55,904 nucleotides of DNA from Flavisphingomonas formosensis (GTDB lineage: Bacteria; Pseudomonadota; Alphaproteobacteria; Sphingomonadales; Sphingomonadaceae). This document shows, in pieces, positions 46,963-55,715 of this stretch. Position numbers and translations under genes: made by a program. Below the pieces are notes generated by a model, which saw only the letters and a program-made list of their open reading frames with translations, was not told the DNA's origin and did not search any database. The stretch is taken from NCBI RefSeq assembly GCF_009755815.1, contig NZ_WRPK01000020.1, positions 1 to 55,904 of the forward strand, given 5' to 3'. Every line of letters starts with the position of its first letter. Within the stretch, counting starts at the first letter, position 1.

Positions 46963-46982
46963 GGTGATTACCCGGTGATTGC
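46963..46982 (+). repeat. Right-junction copy of the 20-nt repeat
   Basis: GGTGATTACCCGGTGATTGC, matching 18895-18914 at 18 of 20 positions in the same orientation. It ends about 82 nt before the OLD-gene junction at 47064. The A+T-rich stretch between repeat and junction has no gene. Confidence 0.65.
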
Positions 46983-47064
46983 AAATCAGGCTTTGCACCG
47001 TCAGTGGGCGCAGTTTTGTTTAATCAAAACAACCATTTATCTAGCGATTGTACCCATGGTCTGG

Positions 47065-48116
47065 TACCTCAAGCCGTTGCGCGACGCGGAACGCGAAATG
47101 CGAGCGGGGCGCCGGTCGCGCCTCTCGCGCATCCTCGGCGCGATGCCCACGATGGGGCCACAAAGCAAGCCGGCGGCGCCGGGCGCCAACGCTACGCTCC
47201 ACGACACGCTCGCTGCCGCGGATGCCGCGGTTCGAGGCAACCCCGCCGCGGGAGGGGTCGCCAGCAGCGTGAACACCGATTTTCTCGACAAGCTGTCATT
47301 CGTCGAGGATCGCCTCGTCGCGACGCTGGACCTGGGCGCAGGCGGTTCCTTCAATCAGATCCTGGAACGGTTCGAGCTCTATCTCAACGCCAAGGCAGGC
47401 ACCGAGCGCGTGCAGCGCGGATTGGGCTACAACAATCTGCTGTTAATGGCGGCCGAGCTGCTGCTGCTTCAGTCGCACCCCGACCAGGTTCCGTTCCTGC
47501 TGATCGAGGAGCCGGAAGCGCACCTGCATCCCCAGCACCAGACGCTGTTCATGGAGGTACTTGCAGCCCGCGCCGCCAAACCGGACCCCAAGAAGGGCGA
47601 AACGCATCAACAGGTCCAGGTCCTGCTCACCACTCATAGCCCGCAACTCGCAGCGGGCGCCGAGCTTGAGGCGATGACGATGATCGTCGGTCACCGCGCC
47701 TTCCCGCTGGCGGCCGCGCACACCCGGCTCGAAGTGGACGATTACGAGTTTCTGCGCCGGTTCCTTGATGCGACCAAGGCCAACCTCTTCTTCGCCCGCG
47801 CGCTAATCGTCGTCGAGGGTGACGGTGAGCATCTGTTGCTGCCCGCGATCGCCGAGAAGCTCGGACGTTCGCTCAGCCGATATGGCGTCTCGCTCGTCAA
47901 TGTCGGCCACCGTGGCCTGTTCCGATACAGTCGGATTCTGCAGCGCAGAACCGGGAGCGCGATCCCGGTGCCTGTGGCGCTGATTCCTGACAGGGACATT
48001 CCACCGGCTGAGGCGAAGGCCCTCGTCGGTGATCGGAAGACCGAAAACGAGCTGACGGAGGACGAGGTCGCTGCGCGGCTGAAGACGCTACGGCGCGACG
48101 TTGGCGACCCGGTCCG
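47065..48116 (+). pseudogene. OLD-family endonuclease, C-terminal part (cut at both ends)
   Basis: Reading starts at YLKPLRDAEREMRAGRRSRL, which continues LREYLKATY of the fragment ending near 18811. It contains the ABC-ATPase second half (ERVQRGLGYNNLL signature region, LLIEEPEAHLHPQHQ Walker B, LLTTHSPQL H-loop) and the Toprim nuclease domain (LIVVEGDGEHLLLPAIAEKL, then PDRDIPPAE). Similarity stops after RRDVGDPV at about 48112-48118, where a broken IS66 transposase gene on the other strand begins. Two independent events therefore destroyed this gene: the 28-kb insertion and the IS66 junction. Confidence 0.88.
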
Positions 48117-48931
48117 CGCCCCGGGTCAAGCACCGGCGCAGTAGTCTCGTCGGCAAACAGCCGTTCGGATCGGCGCAACTCTTCCAGCGTCCGGTCACGC
48201 AATGGCCGCAGATACCATGCTGCCCGACCGACCCAGTCTGCCAGGGTGGAGCGATCGAGCTTGATATCCTGCCGAGCGTAGATCTGAGCTTGCCGATATA
48301 GAGGAACATGATCGGCATACTTGGATACGAGCACCTTGGCGATCAGCGCTTCGGTCGGAATCCCGCCTTCGACTATCCGCGCCGGAGCGGGGGCTTGGAC
48401 GATCGCACCTTCACAGGAGCGACAGCCATAGCGCGGGCGGCGCGTCACCAGTACGCGGAAGGTGATAGGAACGACGTCTAGCCGCTCGGCGACGTCTTCA
48501 CCGATCTGATGAAGCGGACCGCTGCAGCAGGGACAAGACTTGTCTTCGATATCGACAATCTGCTCGATCCGCTCGAGATGCGTGGGTAGCGAGCCGCGGT
48601 TAGTCTTGCGGGGCTGGTCGCTGCGAGACCGCGGTGCGACAGCCTCTCTGGCAGCACGGGCATGCCCAAGGGCGATCTCGACATCTTCCAGCCCTAGCTG
48701 GAGCTGATCGGCATCGAGCTGTTCGGACCGGCGGCCGAAACGGTGCCGCATGAAGGCGTCGATAATCGACTGAAGGCGCTCGATCTCAGCGTCTGCCTCG
48801 CCCTTGGCAACGCCCAGTTCTGTCAGCCTGGCTTCAGATGCTGTCCGCTCCTCCACCAACATCCGGGACTGCTCCAGAACGAGCGCGCGGAGCGCGTCGA
48901 TATCGTCAGGCAGGTCCGCTTGCGTCAGCAT
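48117..48931 (-). pseudogene. tnpC: IS66 transposase TnpC, N-terminal half
   Basis: About 270 of the usual ~520 codons remain. They include the N-terminal coiled coil (DIDALRALVLEQSRMLVEER), the FGRRSEQL motif, the zinc-binding CPCC...CRSCEG region and LFADETTAPVLDPGRG, where the match ends. The catalytic core beyond this first DDE-region Asp is gone. In-frame sequence after the junction comes from the antisense of the OLD gene. Confidence 0.88.
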
Positions 48932-48962
48932 AGAAAGAGTGAATCAGTAGGGCAAAGCCCCG

Positions 48963-49319
48963 TCAACCGGCAATCTGCGGGGCCTGCGGCCGACGGCCGC
49001 CATGGACCCGGCGCCAGTCCAACCCTTCCAGAAGCGCGCCAAGCTGGGCAGCGGAAAGGCGCATCACACCGTCCTGAATGCCGGGTCACTTGAAGCCGCC
49101 TTGCTCCAGGCGCTTCGCCATCAGGCACAGTCCTGTGCCGTCCAACCAGATCAGCTTGATCCGGTCGGCACGCTTGGCCCGAAAAACATAGATAACGCCG
49201 GAAAATGCATCGCCGCCATAATCGGCGCTCACCAGCGCCGCCAGGGCATCAGGCCCTTTGCGAAAATCCACCGGGCGTGTCGCCACCATGACCCGCGTGC
49301 CCGGACCGATCCCGATCAC
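48963..49319 (-). pseudogene. tnpB: IS66 accessory protein TnpB with internal stop
   Basis: GTG 49319 overlaps the tnpA stop (GTGA). The protein reads GPGTRVMVATRPVDFRKGPD ... FRAKRADRIKLIWLDGTGLC ... LEQGGFK, then TGA at 49086-49088 where the family has Trp (TGG). Beyond it the same frame continues PGIQDGVMRLSAAQLGALLE, followed by GLDWRRVH, to a stop at 48963, the normal TnpB end. One base change therefore explains the truncation. Confidence 0.88.
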
Positions 49320-49768
49320 GGCTTTACCTGCAACGCCTGGATCACCGCCGCCACCAGATCGGCCTTAGCCGTACGTCCAATCCGAACGACGGCGCCTCCT
49401 ACCTCAACCTCTATTGCGACATCGCTCGACAATGGCTTGGGGCTATCGGCCATGACCGGCACAAACATCGGTTCCGCATGGCTGGTGGCCTGACCCGCTT
49501 CCAACGCATAGCGCAACTCCCGGCGCCAAGTGTAGAGCAGCGACGTGCGAATGTCGTGCTGGCGGGAGAACTCGGCGATGTTGCCGCAACGCGCCATCTC
49601 CCCGACTATCGCCAGCTTCTGCTCCAGCGTCCAGATCCGTCGCCGACCTGCCATGCTGCGGAGCACCTCAGGGCGGCGGACAGGCTCCAGACCAACTCCA
49701 GTGCGAGTGTCCAGTGCGCTCGTAGGCTGTGGGCTTCCATACCGCCCAACGTCTGCCTCAATCACCAC
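49316..49768 (-). CDS. tnpA: IS66 accessory protein TnpA
   Basis: A 150-aa protein from GTG 49768. It has the IS3/IS66-type HTH (RRRIWTLEQKLAIVGEMARC, IAEFSRQHDIRTSLLYTWRR) and an acidic C-terminal part. GTG 49768 lies 32 nt inside the element end; ATG 49654 (MAGRRRIW) is an alternative start. Its stop overlaps tnpB. Confidence 0.8.
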   Translation of the reverse strand: MVIEADVGRYGSPQPTSALDTRTGVGLEPVRRPEVLRSMAGRRRIWTLEQKLAIVGEMARCGNIAEFSRQHDIRTSLLYTWRRELRYALEAGQATSHAEPMFVPVMADSPKPLSSDVAIEVEVGGAVVRIGRTAKADLVAAVIQALQVKP

Positions 49769-49778
49769 GTCGTGCAAG

Positions 49779-49800
49779 GTGGGTGGGAAACAGCGCTTAC
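49779..49800 (-). repeat. IS66 terminal inverted repeat (right end)
   Basis: The sequence GTGGGTGGGAAACAGCGCTTAC ends at 49800; read on the minus strand it starts GTAAGCGCTG, the common IS66-family terminus. The partner repeat is absent at the OLD junction. Confidence 0.85.
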
Positions 49801-50000
49801 GACCTAGTTGGGTTTTAAACAATTGAGTGGGAGTGACGGGTCGTAGATTTGAATAGCGTCGGATACTGTGTCGAAGTTTCGGCGATTTTGCTGCTTCGAT
49901 AGATCCTGAATGATGCCGTAGATCGGGCTGTTCCCGCCGCCCCGGGCTGTTATGGAAACCTCTATAAGACCGACAGACGGTGTGCGGCGACTGCTCCGCA

Positions 50001-50612
50001 TCAGTCGCTTGCCGCCCTGAGAGCATCGATGACGGCGCGCAATCCGGCCGAGATGTAACGGCGCGTCGGGTAGTAAAGGTAGAGCCAGTCCTCGGGCGTG
50101 ATCCAGTCGGCGAGGCAGGATATCAGCCGTCCACTTTCGACATAGGGCCTCGCGCGGTCTTCCCAGACATAGGCGAGCGCCACGCCGGCGATCGCGGTCT
50201 CGATCATCAGTTCGTGGTCATGAAGCGCTACCGGGCCTGTGACCTCGACGTGGATCTCCTCGCCGTCGCGCCCGAATGTCCAGGGATAGCCGACACCGCT
50301 CGGATACATGTTCCGGACGCAGATGTGCCCGGACAGGTCAGCCGGCGTCTCGGGTATGCCCTTCTCCTCGAAATAGGCTGGTGAACCTACCGCCGCGAAT
50401 TTCAGCCGCAGCTTCATCTTCACCGCGGTCATCCCGTCGCGCAGGCTTTCTCCCAGCCAGATGCCGGCATCAAATCCCTCGTCGACGATATCAACCAGAC
50501 GGTCGGTGGCGACGATCTCCAACTCCAGATTGGGATTGTGCCCCAGCATGATCCGCGCATGCTGTGGATCGGGCGCATGGCGAATGTTCGCCCAAGCACA
50601 GCAGGTTAGACG
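50001..50612 (-). pseudogene. LysR regulator lacking its DNA-binding domain
   Basis: The readable part is a LysR effector-binding domain: LGHNPNLELEIVATDRLVDI, VDEGFDAGIWLGE, PADLSGHICVRN, and the tail DWLYLYYPTRRYISAGLRAV of the usual type. The frame is open from 50612 (just after a TAG), but the whole N-terminal HTH (about 90 aa) is absent and the upstream sequence belongs to the isochorismatase promoter. ATG 50549 could still produce a 182-aa effector-domain protein without DNA binding. It probably once regulated the divergent hydrolase gene. Confidence 0.78.
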
Positions 50613-50619
50613 CTATATC

Positions 50620-50636
50620 GTTCCTAAAACAGGAAC
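50620..50636. promoter_or_regulatory. Short inverted repeat upstream of the hydrolase gene
   Basis: GTTCCT (50620-50625) and AGGAAC (50631-50636) are exact reverse complements with 5 nt between. The site lies about 103 bp upstream of the isochorismatase-family start, between it and the LysR remnant. It may be the operator of a distant regulator. Confidence 0.5.
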
Positions 50637-50738
50637 AGTGATTGCCTCAATCGCTGGCTAGCTGGCGCATTCAAGGAACGTCATTTGGTGCATGTCGATC
50701 ACGTCGACCGACAGTGACATCAGATCGAGGAATTGAAC

Positions 50739-51362
50739 ATGTCCTATGACCGCATCACCTCCGAAAACGCAGCAGTGCTTTTCATCGACCACCAGACCGG
50801 GCTCGCCAATGGCGTCCAGACCCAGCACCCGGCCGAGTTCCTCAACAACGTGAAGGCGCTTGTGGCGCTGGCAAACGTCCATGGCCTGCCCTCCGTCATC
50901 ACCACCAGCGCCGCCGATGGCCCCAACGGTCCGATCATGCCGGCGGTGGCGCAGGGTCTGCCGAACGCCGCGATTGTTCACCGCCCCGGTGAGATCAACG
51001 CCTGGGATAATGCGGATTTCGTCGCTGCGGTCGAAAAGACCGGTCGCAAGAAGCTGCTGGTGGCCGGCATTTCGACCGAAGTCTGTCTCGCGTTCGTAGC
51101 GCTCTCGGCCAAGCAGGCCGGCTACGAAGTTTATGCTGTGCTCGATGCCTCGGGTACTTGGGACAAGCGCGTCGAGGACGCCGCCATCGCTCGGATGGTG
51201 CAGGCAGGCGTCATCCCGATGACGTGGGTCGGCGTCGGTGCGGAACTGCTCGGTGACTGGCGCTCTCCCGTCGGGGAAGCGCACGGCAAGCTGATGGGCG
51301 AATACCTGCCGTTCTCCGGCAACAACATTGCCGGCTATCTGACCGCGAAGGGCCTTGCCTGA
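50739..51362 (+). CDS. Isochorismatase-family (YcaC-like) cysteine hydrolase
   Basis: A 207-aa hydrolase. The catalytic triad positions are seen as Asp in AVLFIDHQTGL, the middle Lys/Arg region (VHRPGEINAW) and Cys in VAGISTEVCLAFVALSA. The length and the long C-terminal tail (WRSPVGEAHGKLMGEYLPFS) match YcaC-type members of unknown substrate. CGAGGA precedes ATG 50739. A strong terminator follows 44 bp downstream, so it is a single-gene unit. Confidence 0.88.
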   Translation: MSYDRITSENAAVLFIDHQTGLANGVQTQHPAEFLNNVKALVALANVHGLPSVITTSAADGPNGPIMPAVAQGLPNAAIVHRPGEINAWDNADFVAAVEKTGRKKLLVAGISTEVCLAFVALSAKQAGYEVYAVLDASGTWDKRVEDAAIARMVQAGVIPMTWVGVGAELLGDWRSPVGEAHGKLMGEYLPFSGNNIAGYLTAKGLA

Positions 51363-51405
51363 CCAATCCTCGCCTCGGGATTGTCGCCGAGGGTTTCCCC
51401 GCAAG

Positions 51406-51431
51406 ACGCCGGTCGATCTCTCGACCGGCGT
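51406..51431 (+). terminator. Rho-independent terminator
   Basis: ACGCCGGTCGA (51406-51416), loop TCTC, TCGACCGGCGT (51421-51431), followed by TTCTTG. The perfect 11-bp G+C-rich stem directly downstream of the hydrolase gene makes this a confident terminator. Confidence 0.92.
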
Positions 51432-51437
51432 TTCTTG

Positions 51438-51924
51438 TGTGTGCGGCAGCGTCGCATCTCCAATCCAGCTGTCTTGTGGAAGCAAACAATTCCGGCGCCT
51501 ATGATCGCCGCCGACACGGATGATGGCGAGCGCAGCGATCTCGATATTGCATGACCGCCCCCAAAGCCGCTTCCTCGAACTCGACACGCGAAGGAAGAGA
51601 TGGATTGGCTCGCCGCGGCGTGGCGAGCACGGCGGGGACAGCGCCACATCCGTCATGTCCAGCTGCCGGACCTAGCCTGATGTGCCGACAAGATCATTGC
51701 CGCCTAGGGGCACCCCAGACACTTTCTTGTCCAGACAAGATCGCAGCGTCCGGCCAACCAGGGCTACGGCGCGGGATGGTTTTCGAATTTTCGCTTAGCG
51801 CGGCCGCACCGGGAACGCAGAGCCTGCGAAGGGGCTCTGGTCCAGGAAACGATAGGAATAAGACCGTGGGATGAAACGCTATCAGCGTCTAGGGCGTGAA
51901 CGAGCCTAGCATCCCAGCTCCGAG
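51438..51924. other. Gene-free stretch
   Basis: About 490 bp between the terminator and the DoxX-like remnant. I see no frame with family features on either strand and no clear repeat. It may be degraded coding DNA. Confidence 0.5.
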
Positions 51925-52051
51925 CTAGAGCCAGCGACCGGAAAGGATCAGCAGGTATCCGACAAGCTCGAGCGTGATCGTCAGAACCGCCGTGAAAGCC
52001 GGCGCCGATATCCCGAATTGCGCCTGCTCAGCGACTGCCGCTGAAAGTCCG
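51925..52051 (-). pseudogene. C-terminal remnant of a DoxX-like membrane protein
   Basis: On the minus strand the frame reads IGHLAGLSAAVAEQAQFGIS followed by APAFTAVLTITLELVGYLLI and ends at a stop at 51925. The pattern of a short amphipathic helix, then E-x-x-G in a membrane helix resembles DoxX-family proteins, which often neighbour pirin genes. An in-frame stop lies upstream and the last helices are missing, so only a fragment remains. Confidence 0.4.
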
Positions 52052-52211
52052 GCCAGATGCCCTATGGCCGAGTCGAGTTAGGTCGCTACGATCGCAACAC
52101 GCACGGCGAACCACGTGCCTCGCCATTCAATACCGATTTCACAGCATGGGGGGTGTCTGTCTCAATTATTTCCTTTCTCCCCAGGGAAGCCTGGCGCAAG
52201 CGGGTCCGACT

Positions 52212-52958
52212 TCAGCCACGCGCCACGTTCCCGCTGAACATCCCGCCCGTGAAGACGGGCGCCTGCGTGTCGGTGGTGAAGAGGACGATGTCGGCATCAG
52301 CTAGAGCTCCCACTACCGCCGTGCTGTCACCGAGGTGGTAGAACTCGCCCGCTTCCATTCGCTGGTCGCCGACCCGTACCTCGCCTGAGAAAAGGAAGAG
52401 CAGATGCACTATTCCCGGGCTCGACCGCTCGGGCAGGCATAGACAGCGGCCTGCGTCCAGATGGGCATCCCTGACCCATGCCTGCGCCCGGACCTCGAAG
52501 GTGGCGTCCTGCGGTGCGACGAGCAAGCGCCAGGCATTTTCGCTGCGCCCGGCGTCCATCTCGTGGAACTGCACTTTTGGCTCGAGGTCGGCCTCGCGAG
52601 GACGCAGAAAGATTTGGAGGGCCTGGGTGGGCTCATCGCCGATGACCCGTTCCTCATGCTGGAAGCTATGGCCGGCGTTCATCATCATCAGGCGGCGTGG
52701 ATTGACCTCTTCTCGATTCCCGACGGTATCGAGGTGAAGCATCCGACCCGCGCGCTTGTAGGTAAAAATCTCGTCGTCCTTGTGCGGGTGCATGGCGATG
52801 ACGTGGCCGGGCTGAATCAGCGCACGGTCGATGCGACCGATCGCGCCGATGCCACTATCGAAGCGGCCCAGCACAGTGCCCGGATAGAAGACTTCGACGC
52901 CGAAGCCGTGCGCCCAGTCGCCGCGCTTCACAGATGATGTGATCTTAGTCGGTTGCAT
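52212..52958 (-). CDS. Pirin-family protein (bicupin)
   Basis: A 248-aa pirin-like bicupin. The metal-site motif HPHKDDEIFTY lies at about residues 57-67, with His and Glu further on (NAGHSFQHEE), and GEFYHLGDST is in the second cupin. Pirins bind Fe and some oxidise quercetin. ATG 52958 follows GAGGAG. It is divergent from a LysR gene 114 bp away, the normal arrangement of LysR-controlled pirin/DoxX genes. Confidence 0.87.
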   Translation of the reverse strand: MQPTKITSSVKRGDWAHGFGVEVFYPGTVLGRFDSGIGAIGRIDRALIQPGHVIAMHPHKDDEIFTYKRAGRMLHLDTVGNREEVNPRRLMMMNAGHSFQHEERVIGDEPTQALQIFLRPREADLEPKVQFHEMDAGRSENAWRLLVAPQDATFEVRAQAWVRDAHLDAGRCLCLPERSSPGIVHLLFLFSGEVRVGDQRMEAGEFYHLGDSTAVVGALADADIVLFTTDTQAPVFTGGMFSGNVARG

Positions 52959-53072
52959 GGTGATCGCTCCTCGTCGGCTCCCTCGGAGAGCTCATGAAAG
53001 ACAGGTAGCGTTGCCATTTTAGATCAGGTAGCCAGCGGATAAGGGAAGCACCGTTGCTGACTGGGGAACGTT

Positions 53073-53969
53073 GTGGACGTAGAAGATCTCAAGACGTTTG
53101 TGGAGGTTGCAGACGCGGGTGGCGTCTCGCCTGCGGCGCGTCGGCTGGGTCTAGCCAAGTCTATCGTCAGCCGGCGCCTTTCAAGGCTGGAGGATGAACT
53201 TGGGGTCCAGCTGCTTGCGCGCACGACCCGCGGCGCAGCGCTGACCGAGGCGGGCGCCGCCTTTCGGGACCACGCGGCCCGCATGTTCGCGGAGTTCGAA
53301 GCTGCGCGTGAGGAGATACTCCCCGCGGGCGAACTGCGCGGCCGCCTGCGATTGGCAGCGCCATCGTCGTTCGGGCCCGAATATTTCGCGCCCACACTCG
53401 CGCGTCTGGCGAAGCGGCACCCGCTTCTAAGCGTTCACACACGTTTTAGCGATCGCTACGTGGATCTGGTGAGCGAGGGCTTCGACTGCGGCATACGCGT
53501 CGGCTACCTTCCTGACTCGAACCTCGTTGCGCGCCGGATCGGCGATTTCACCGTCCACCTGTTCGCAAGCCCAGCCTATGTGTGCGAGCACGGCCCCCCC
53601 CGAGTGCCGCACGAGATTGCGGATCATCCGGCCGTGATGATCGCGTCTGAGAGCTGGAAATTCAGCCAGGGGAAGAAGGTGGTCGAGGTCCATCCGCACG
53701 GCCGGTTTAAGGCCGACAGCGCGGTGGCGATCGCTGAGGGGACGGCCGAGGGGATCGGCATCGCCGCACTCCCCGACGCGATTGCTGCCGCGTACGTCGA
53801 AACGGGGAGGTTGCAGGCCATCATGACCGACTGGGATCTGCCGTCGGTGGGCATCTTTGTCGTGCGACCGCCTGGTCAGCACCTCGCGCGGAAAGTGCGC
53901 GTACTGACCGAGCTGCTATTGGAGCAGTTTGGCGAAGCTGGTCAGACCCGCGTTGGACTTTTAACTTAG
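53073..53969 (+). CDS. LysR-family regulator
   Basis: A 298-aa LysR regulator with HTH at residues 1-60 (DLKTFVEVADAGGVSPAARR, LGLAKSIVSRRLSRLEDELG) and an effector domain (GRLRLAAPSSFGPEYFAPTL). GTG 53073 follows GGGGAACG. It is divergent from the pirin gene and upstream of a convergent MDR gene. The likely target is the shared pirin promoter. Confidence 0.9.
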   Translation: MDVEDLKTFVEVADAGGVSPAARRLGLAKSIVSRRLSRLEDELGVQLLARTTRGAALTEAGAAFRDHAARMFAEFEAAREEILPAGELRGRLRLAAPSSFGPEYFAPTLARLAKRHPLLSVHTRFSDRYVDLVSEGFDCGIRVGYLPDSNLVARRIGDFTVHLFASPAYVCEHGPPRVPHEIADHPAVMIASESWKFSQGKKVVEVHPHGRFKADSAVAIAEGTAEGIGIAALPDAIAAAYVETGRLQAIMTDWDLPSVGIFVVRPPGQHLARKVRVLTELLLEQFGEAGQTRVGLLT

Positions 53970-53985
53970 CTGCTCTGCGAGAGGA

Positions 53986-54993
53986 CTACCACTCGATGCC
54001 GATCTTGCCGAAGTGGCCGGACGACTGCTGGAAGCGGAATGCCTCGGGGAGTTGGGCAAGGGGAAAGCGGCGGTCGATAACGGGTCGGATTCCTGCGCTC
54101 TCGATGGCGCGAACGAATTCCTGTTGCTGGCGCCGCGATCCCACGATCAGTCCTTGCAACCGGGCTTGCTTGGCCATCAGCGCGGCGGTGGGAACGTCGC
54201 CAGCGACTCCGGTCACCGTCCCGATGAGTGCGATATGTCCCCCGACCCGGACGGCCGCTATGGAATTGGAGAGCGTGCCTGCGCCCCCCAGCTCAAGCAC
54301 ATGGTCGACGCCGCGGCCGCCGGTCCAATCGGCGACGGCTCGACCCCAATCCTTCACCTCGCGGTAATTGACGACGTGGTCCGCTCCGAGATCTCGAGCA
54401 CGCTCGAGCTTTTCGCCGGAAGAGGACGTCACAACCGCCGTCGCTCCCATCGCCTTTGCAATCTGAAGGCCCCAGATCGAAACGCCGCCCGTGCCGAGCA
54501 ACAGCACGGTATCGCCGGCCTTCAGACCGCCATCGCCAACCAGCGCCCGCCAGGCAGTCAGGCCGGCGGTGGTGATGGTTGCAGCCTCCACCGCGTCGTA
54601 GCCGCGCGGCGCAAGCGTGAAGGCGCTCGCCGGCGCCACGGCAAACTCCGTGGCGAAGCCGTCGATGCCGTCGCCAGGGGTCTGTGAGAAATCGCCGATA
54701 GTCGGCGCTCCGTCCTGCCAGGAAGGAAAAAAGCAGGAGACGACCTGGTCTCCGACCACAAATTCGGTGACGCCTTCTCCCACCGCTTCCACCGTTCCGC
54801 CCGCGTCCGCCAACGCGATGCGCCCGGCAGCGGCCGGCATGCGGCCTGTCAGCACGCCCAGATCATGGAAATTGAGCGAGCTGCCACGCAGGGCGACGCG
54901 GATCTCGCCGCGGCCGGGCTGGCCTGGATCGGGCCGATCCGCGAACGCCAGCGTGTCCAGGGTTGCAGGGGAACCGATGACCATCGCCTTCAT
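53986..54993 (-). CDS. NAD(P)-dependent MDR oxidoreductase (quinone-oxidoreductase-like, zinc-free)
   Basis: A 335-aa medium-chain dehydrogenase. The GroES-like N-terminal part has SSLNFHDLGVLTG; the Rossmann motif is LLLGTGGVSIWGLQIAKAMG; the late segment is PLAQLPEAFRFQQSSGHFGK, followed by IGIEW. The Cys/His zinc ligands of alcohol dehydrogenases are not present (LADAGGTVEAVG region), so a quinone or enone reductase role is more likely. It ends 16 bp from the convergent LysR gene. Confidence 0.87.
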   Translation of the reverse strand: MKAMVIGSPATLDTLAFADRPDPGQPGRGEIRVALRGSSLNFHDLGVLTGRMPAAAGRIALADAGGTVEAVGEGVTEFVVGDQVVSCFFPSWQDGAPTIGDFSQTPGDGIDGFATEFAVAPASAFTLAPRGYDAVEAATITTAGLTAWRALVGDGGLKAGDTVLLLGTGGVSIWGLQIAKAMGATAVVTSSSGEKLERARDLGADHVVNYREVKDWGRAVADWTGGRGVDHVLELGGAGTLSNSIAAVRVGGHIALIGTVTGVAGDVPTAALMAKQARLQGLIVGSRRQQQEFVRAIESAGIRPVIDRRFPLAQLPEAFRFQQSSGHFGKIGIEW

Positions 54994-55124
54994 GTTTTGC
55001 TCCTGGCTTCGCGTTAGGGCGCGGTTTGGACGAGCTATGTCGCTTCACCCTGCGGGATATCAACAATGGCACATTGGATGTCCTGCGAGTTGTTCTTGAT
55101 CGGCGGCACTATGCATGTTGCAGC

Positions 55125-55715
55125 TCAGTCGAAGTCGGTGGACTCGCTCAATGCACGCCATCGAGCCAGCTCCTCGAGGCGCGCGCTATCGGATGCCTCG
55201 ATCGCCGCGACGGCGTGTTTCCCAAGCGGAAGCCTGAGCGGTGGTTCGTCTAAGCCCGCGATTTCCAAGATCACCGCCGCGCCTTTGCGAGGGTCGCCCG
55301 GCTGCTTTCCATCATAGGCCCGTTGCATTCGGGCGGCAGCCCCGACCACCGCGTCATATTCCGCCCGACCTTCCTCAATCGTCGTCGAAGCCCCTGCGAA
55401 GTCGGTACGGAAGCCGCCGGGTTCGACGATCGTTACCCGCACTCCGATCAGCGCCATCTCCTTGCCAAGCACCTCGGAGAAACCCTCTACCCCCCATTTC
55501 GCAGCCGAGTAGGGGGCACGTCCCGGTGCGCCGATCCTGCCGCCCACGGATGAGAACTGAATGATATGTCCGGAGCGCTGTTCCCGCATGATCGGGATCG
55601 CGGCCTTGGTCATGATGATGGTGCCGAAAAGGTTGGTCTCTATCTGTCGCCGGAAGGAGGCCAGCGTTGTGTCCTCGACGGAGCCAACATCGCCATAACC
55701 CGCATTGTTGACTAA
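55125..55715 (-). pseudogene. SDR gene with its N-terminus removed by an IS element
   Basis: The frame covers VLVNNAGYGDVGSVEDTTLA to the C-terminus, with FSSVGGRIG, the catalytic YSAAK (APYSAAKWGVEGF) and VEPGGFRTDF of the type used by NADP SDRs. The cofactor-binding TGxxxGxG segment (about 85 aa) is absent; upstream of 55715 the sequence belongs to a transposon end. Any protein made would start inside the element and lack the nucleotide-binding fold. Confidence 0.85.

Larger units (their letters stand above)
48117..49800 (-). mobile_element. One-ended IS66-family element
   Basis: The three-gene order tnpA-tnpB-tnpC reads on the minus strand. The 5' terminal repeat is intact at 49779-49800; on the minus strand it reads GTAAGCGCTGTTTCCCACCC, as usual for IS66-family ends. 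The other end is missing: tnpC is cut at about codon 270 and joined to the OLD gene at 48112-48118. tnpB carries a nonsense codon. The copy cannot move by itself. Without the second end, no 8-bp target duplication can be checked. Confidence 0.88.

Noticed and set aside
49804-50001. A 65-codon minus-strand frame between IS66 and the LysR remnant
   Set aside because: Not recognised, and start and function are both unsupported. Kept out of the annotation.
50658-51656. A 332-codon open frame on the minus strand across the isochorismatase gene
   Set aside because: It is the antisense shadow of a clear hydrolase gene in G+C-rich DNA and has no domain features.
51551-51874. A 107-codon plus-strand frame downstream of the terminator
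   Set aside because: Low-complexity Ser/Arg/Pro/Gly content and no homology signature; probably chance in G+C-rich DNA.
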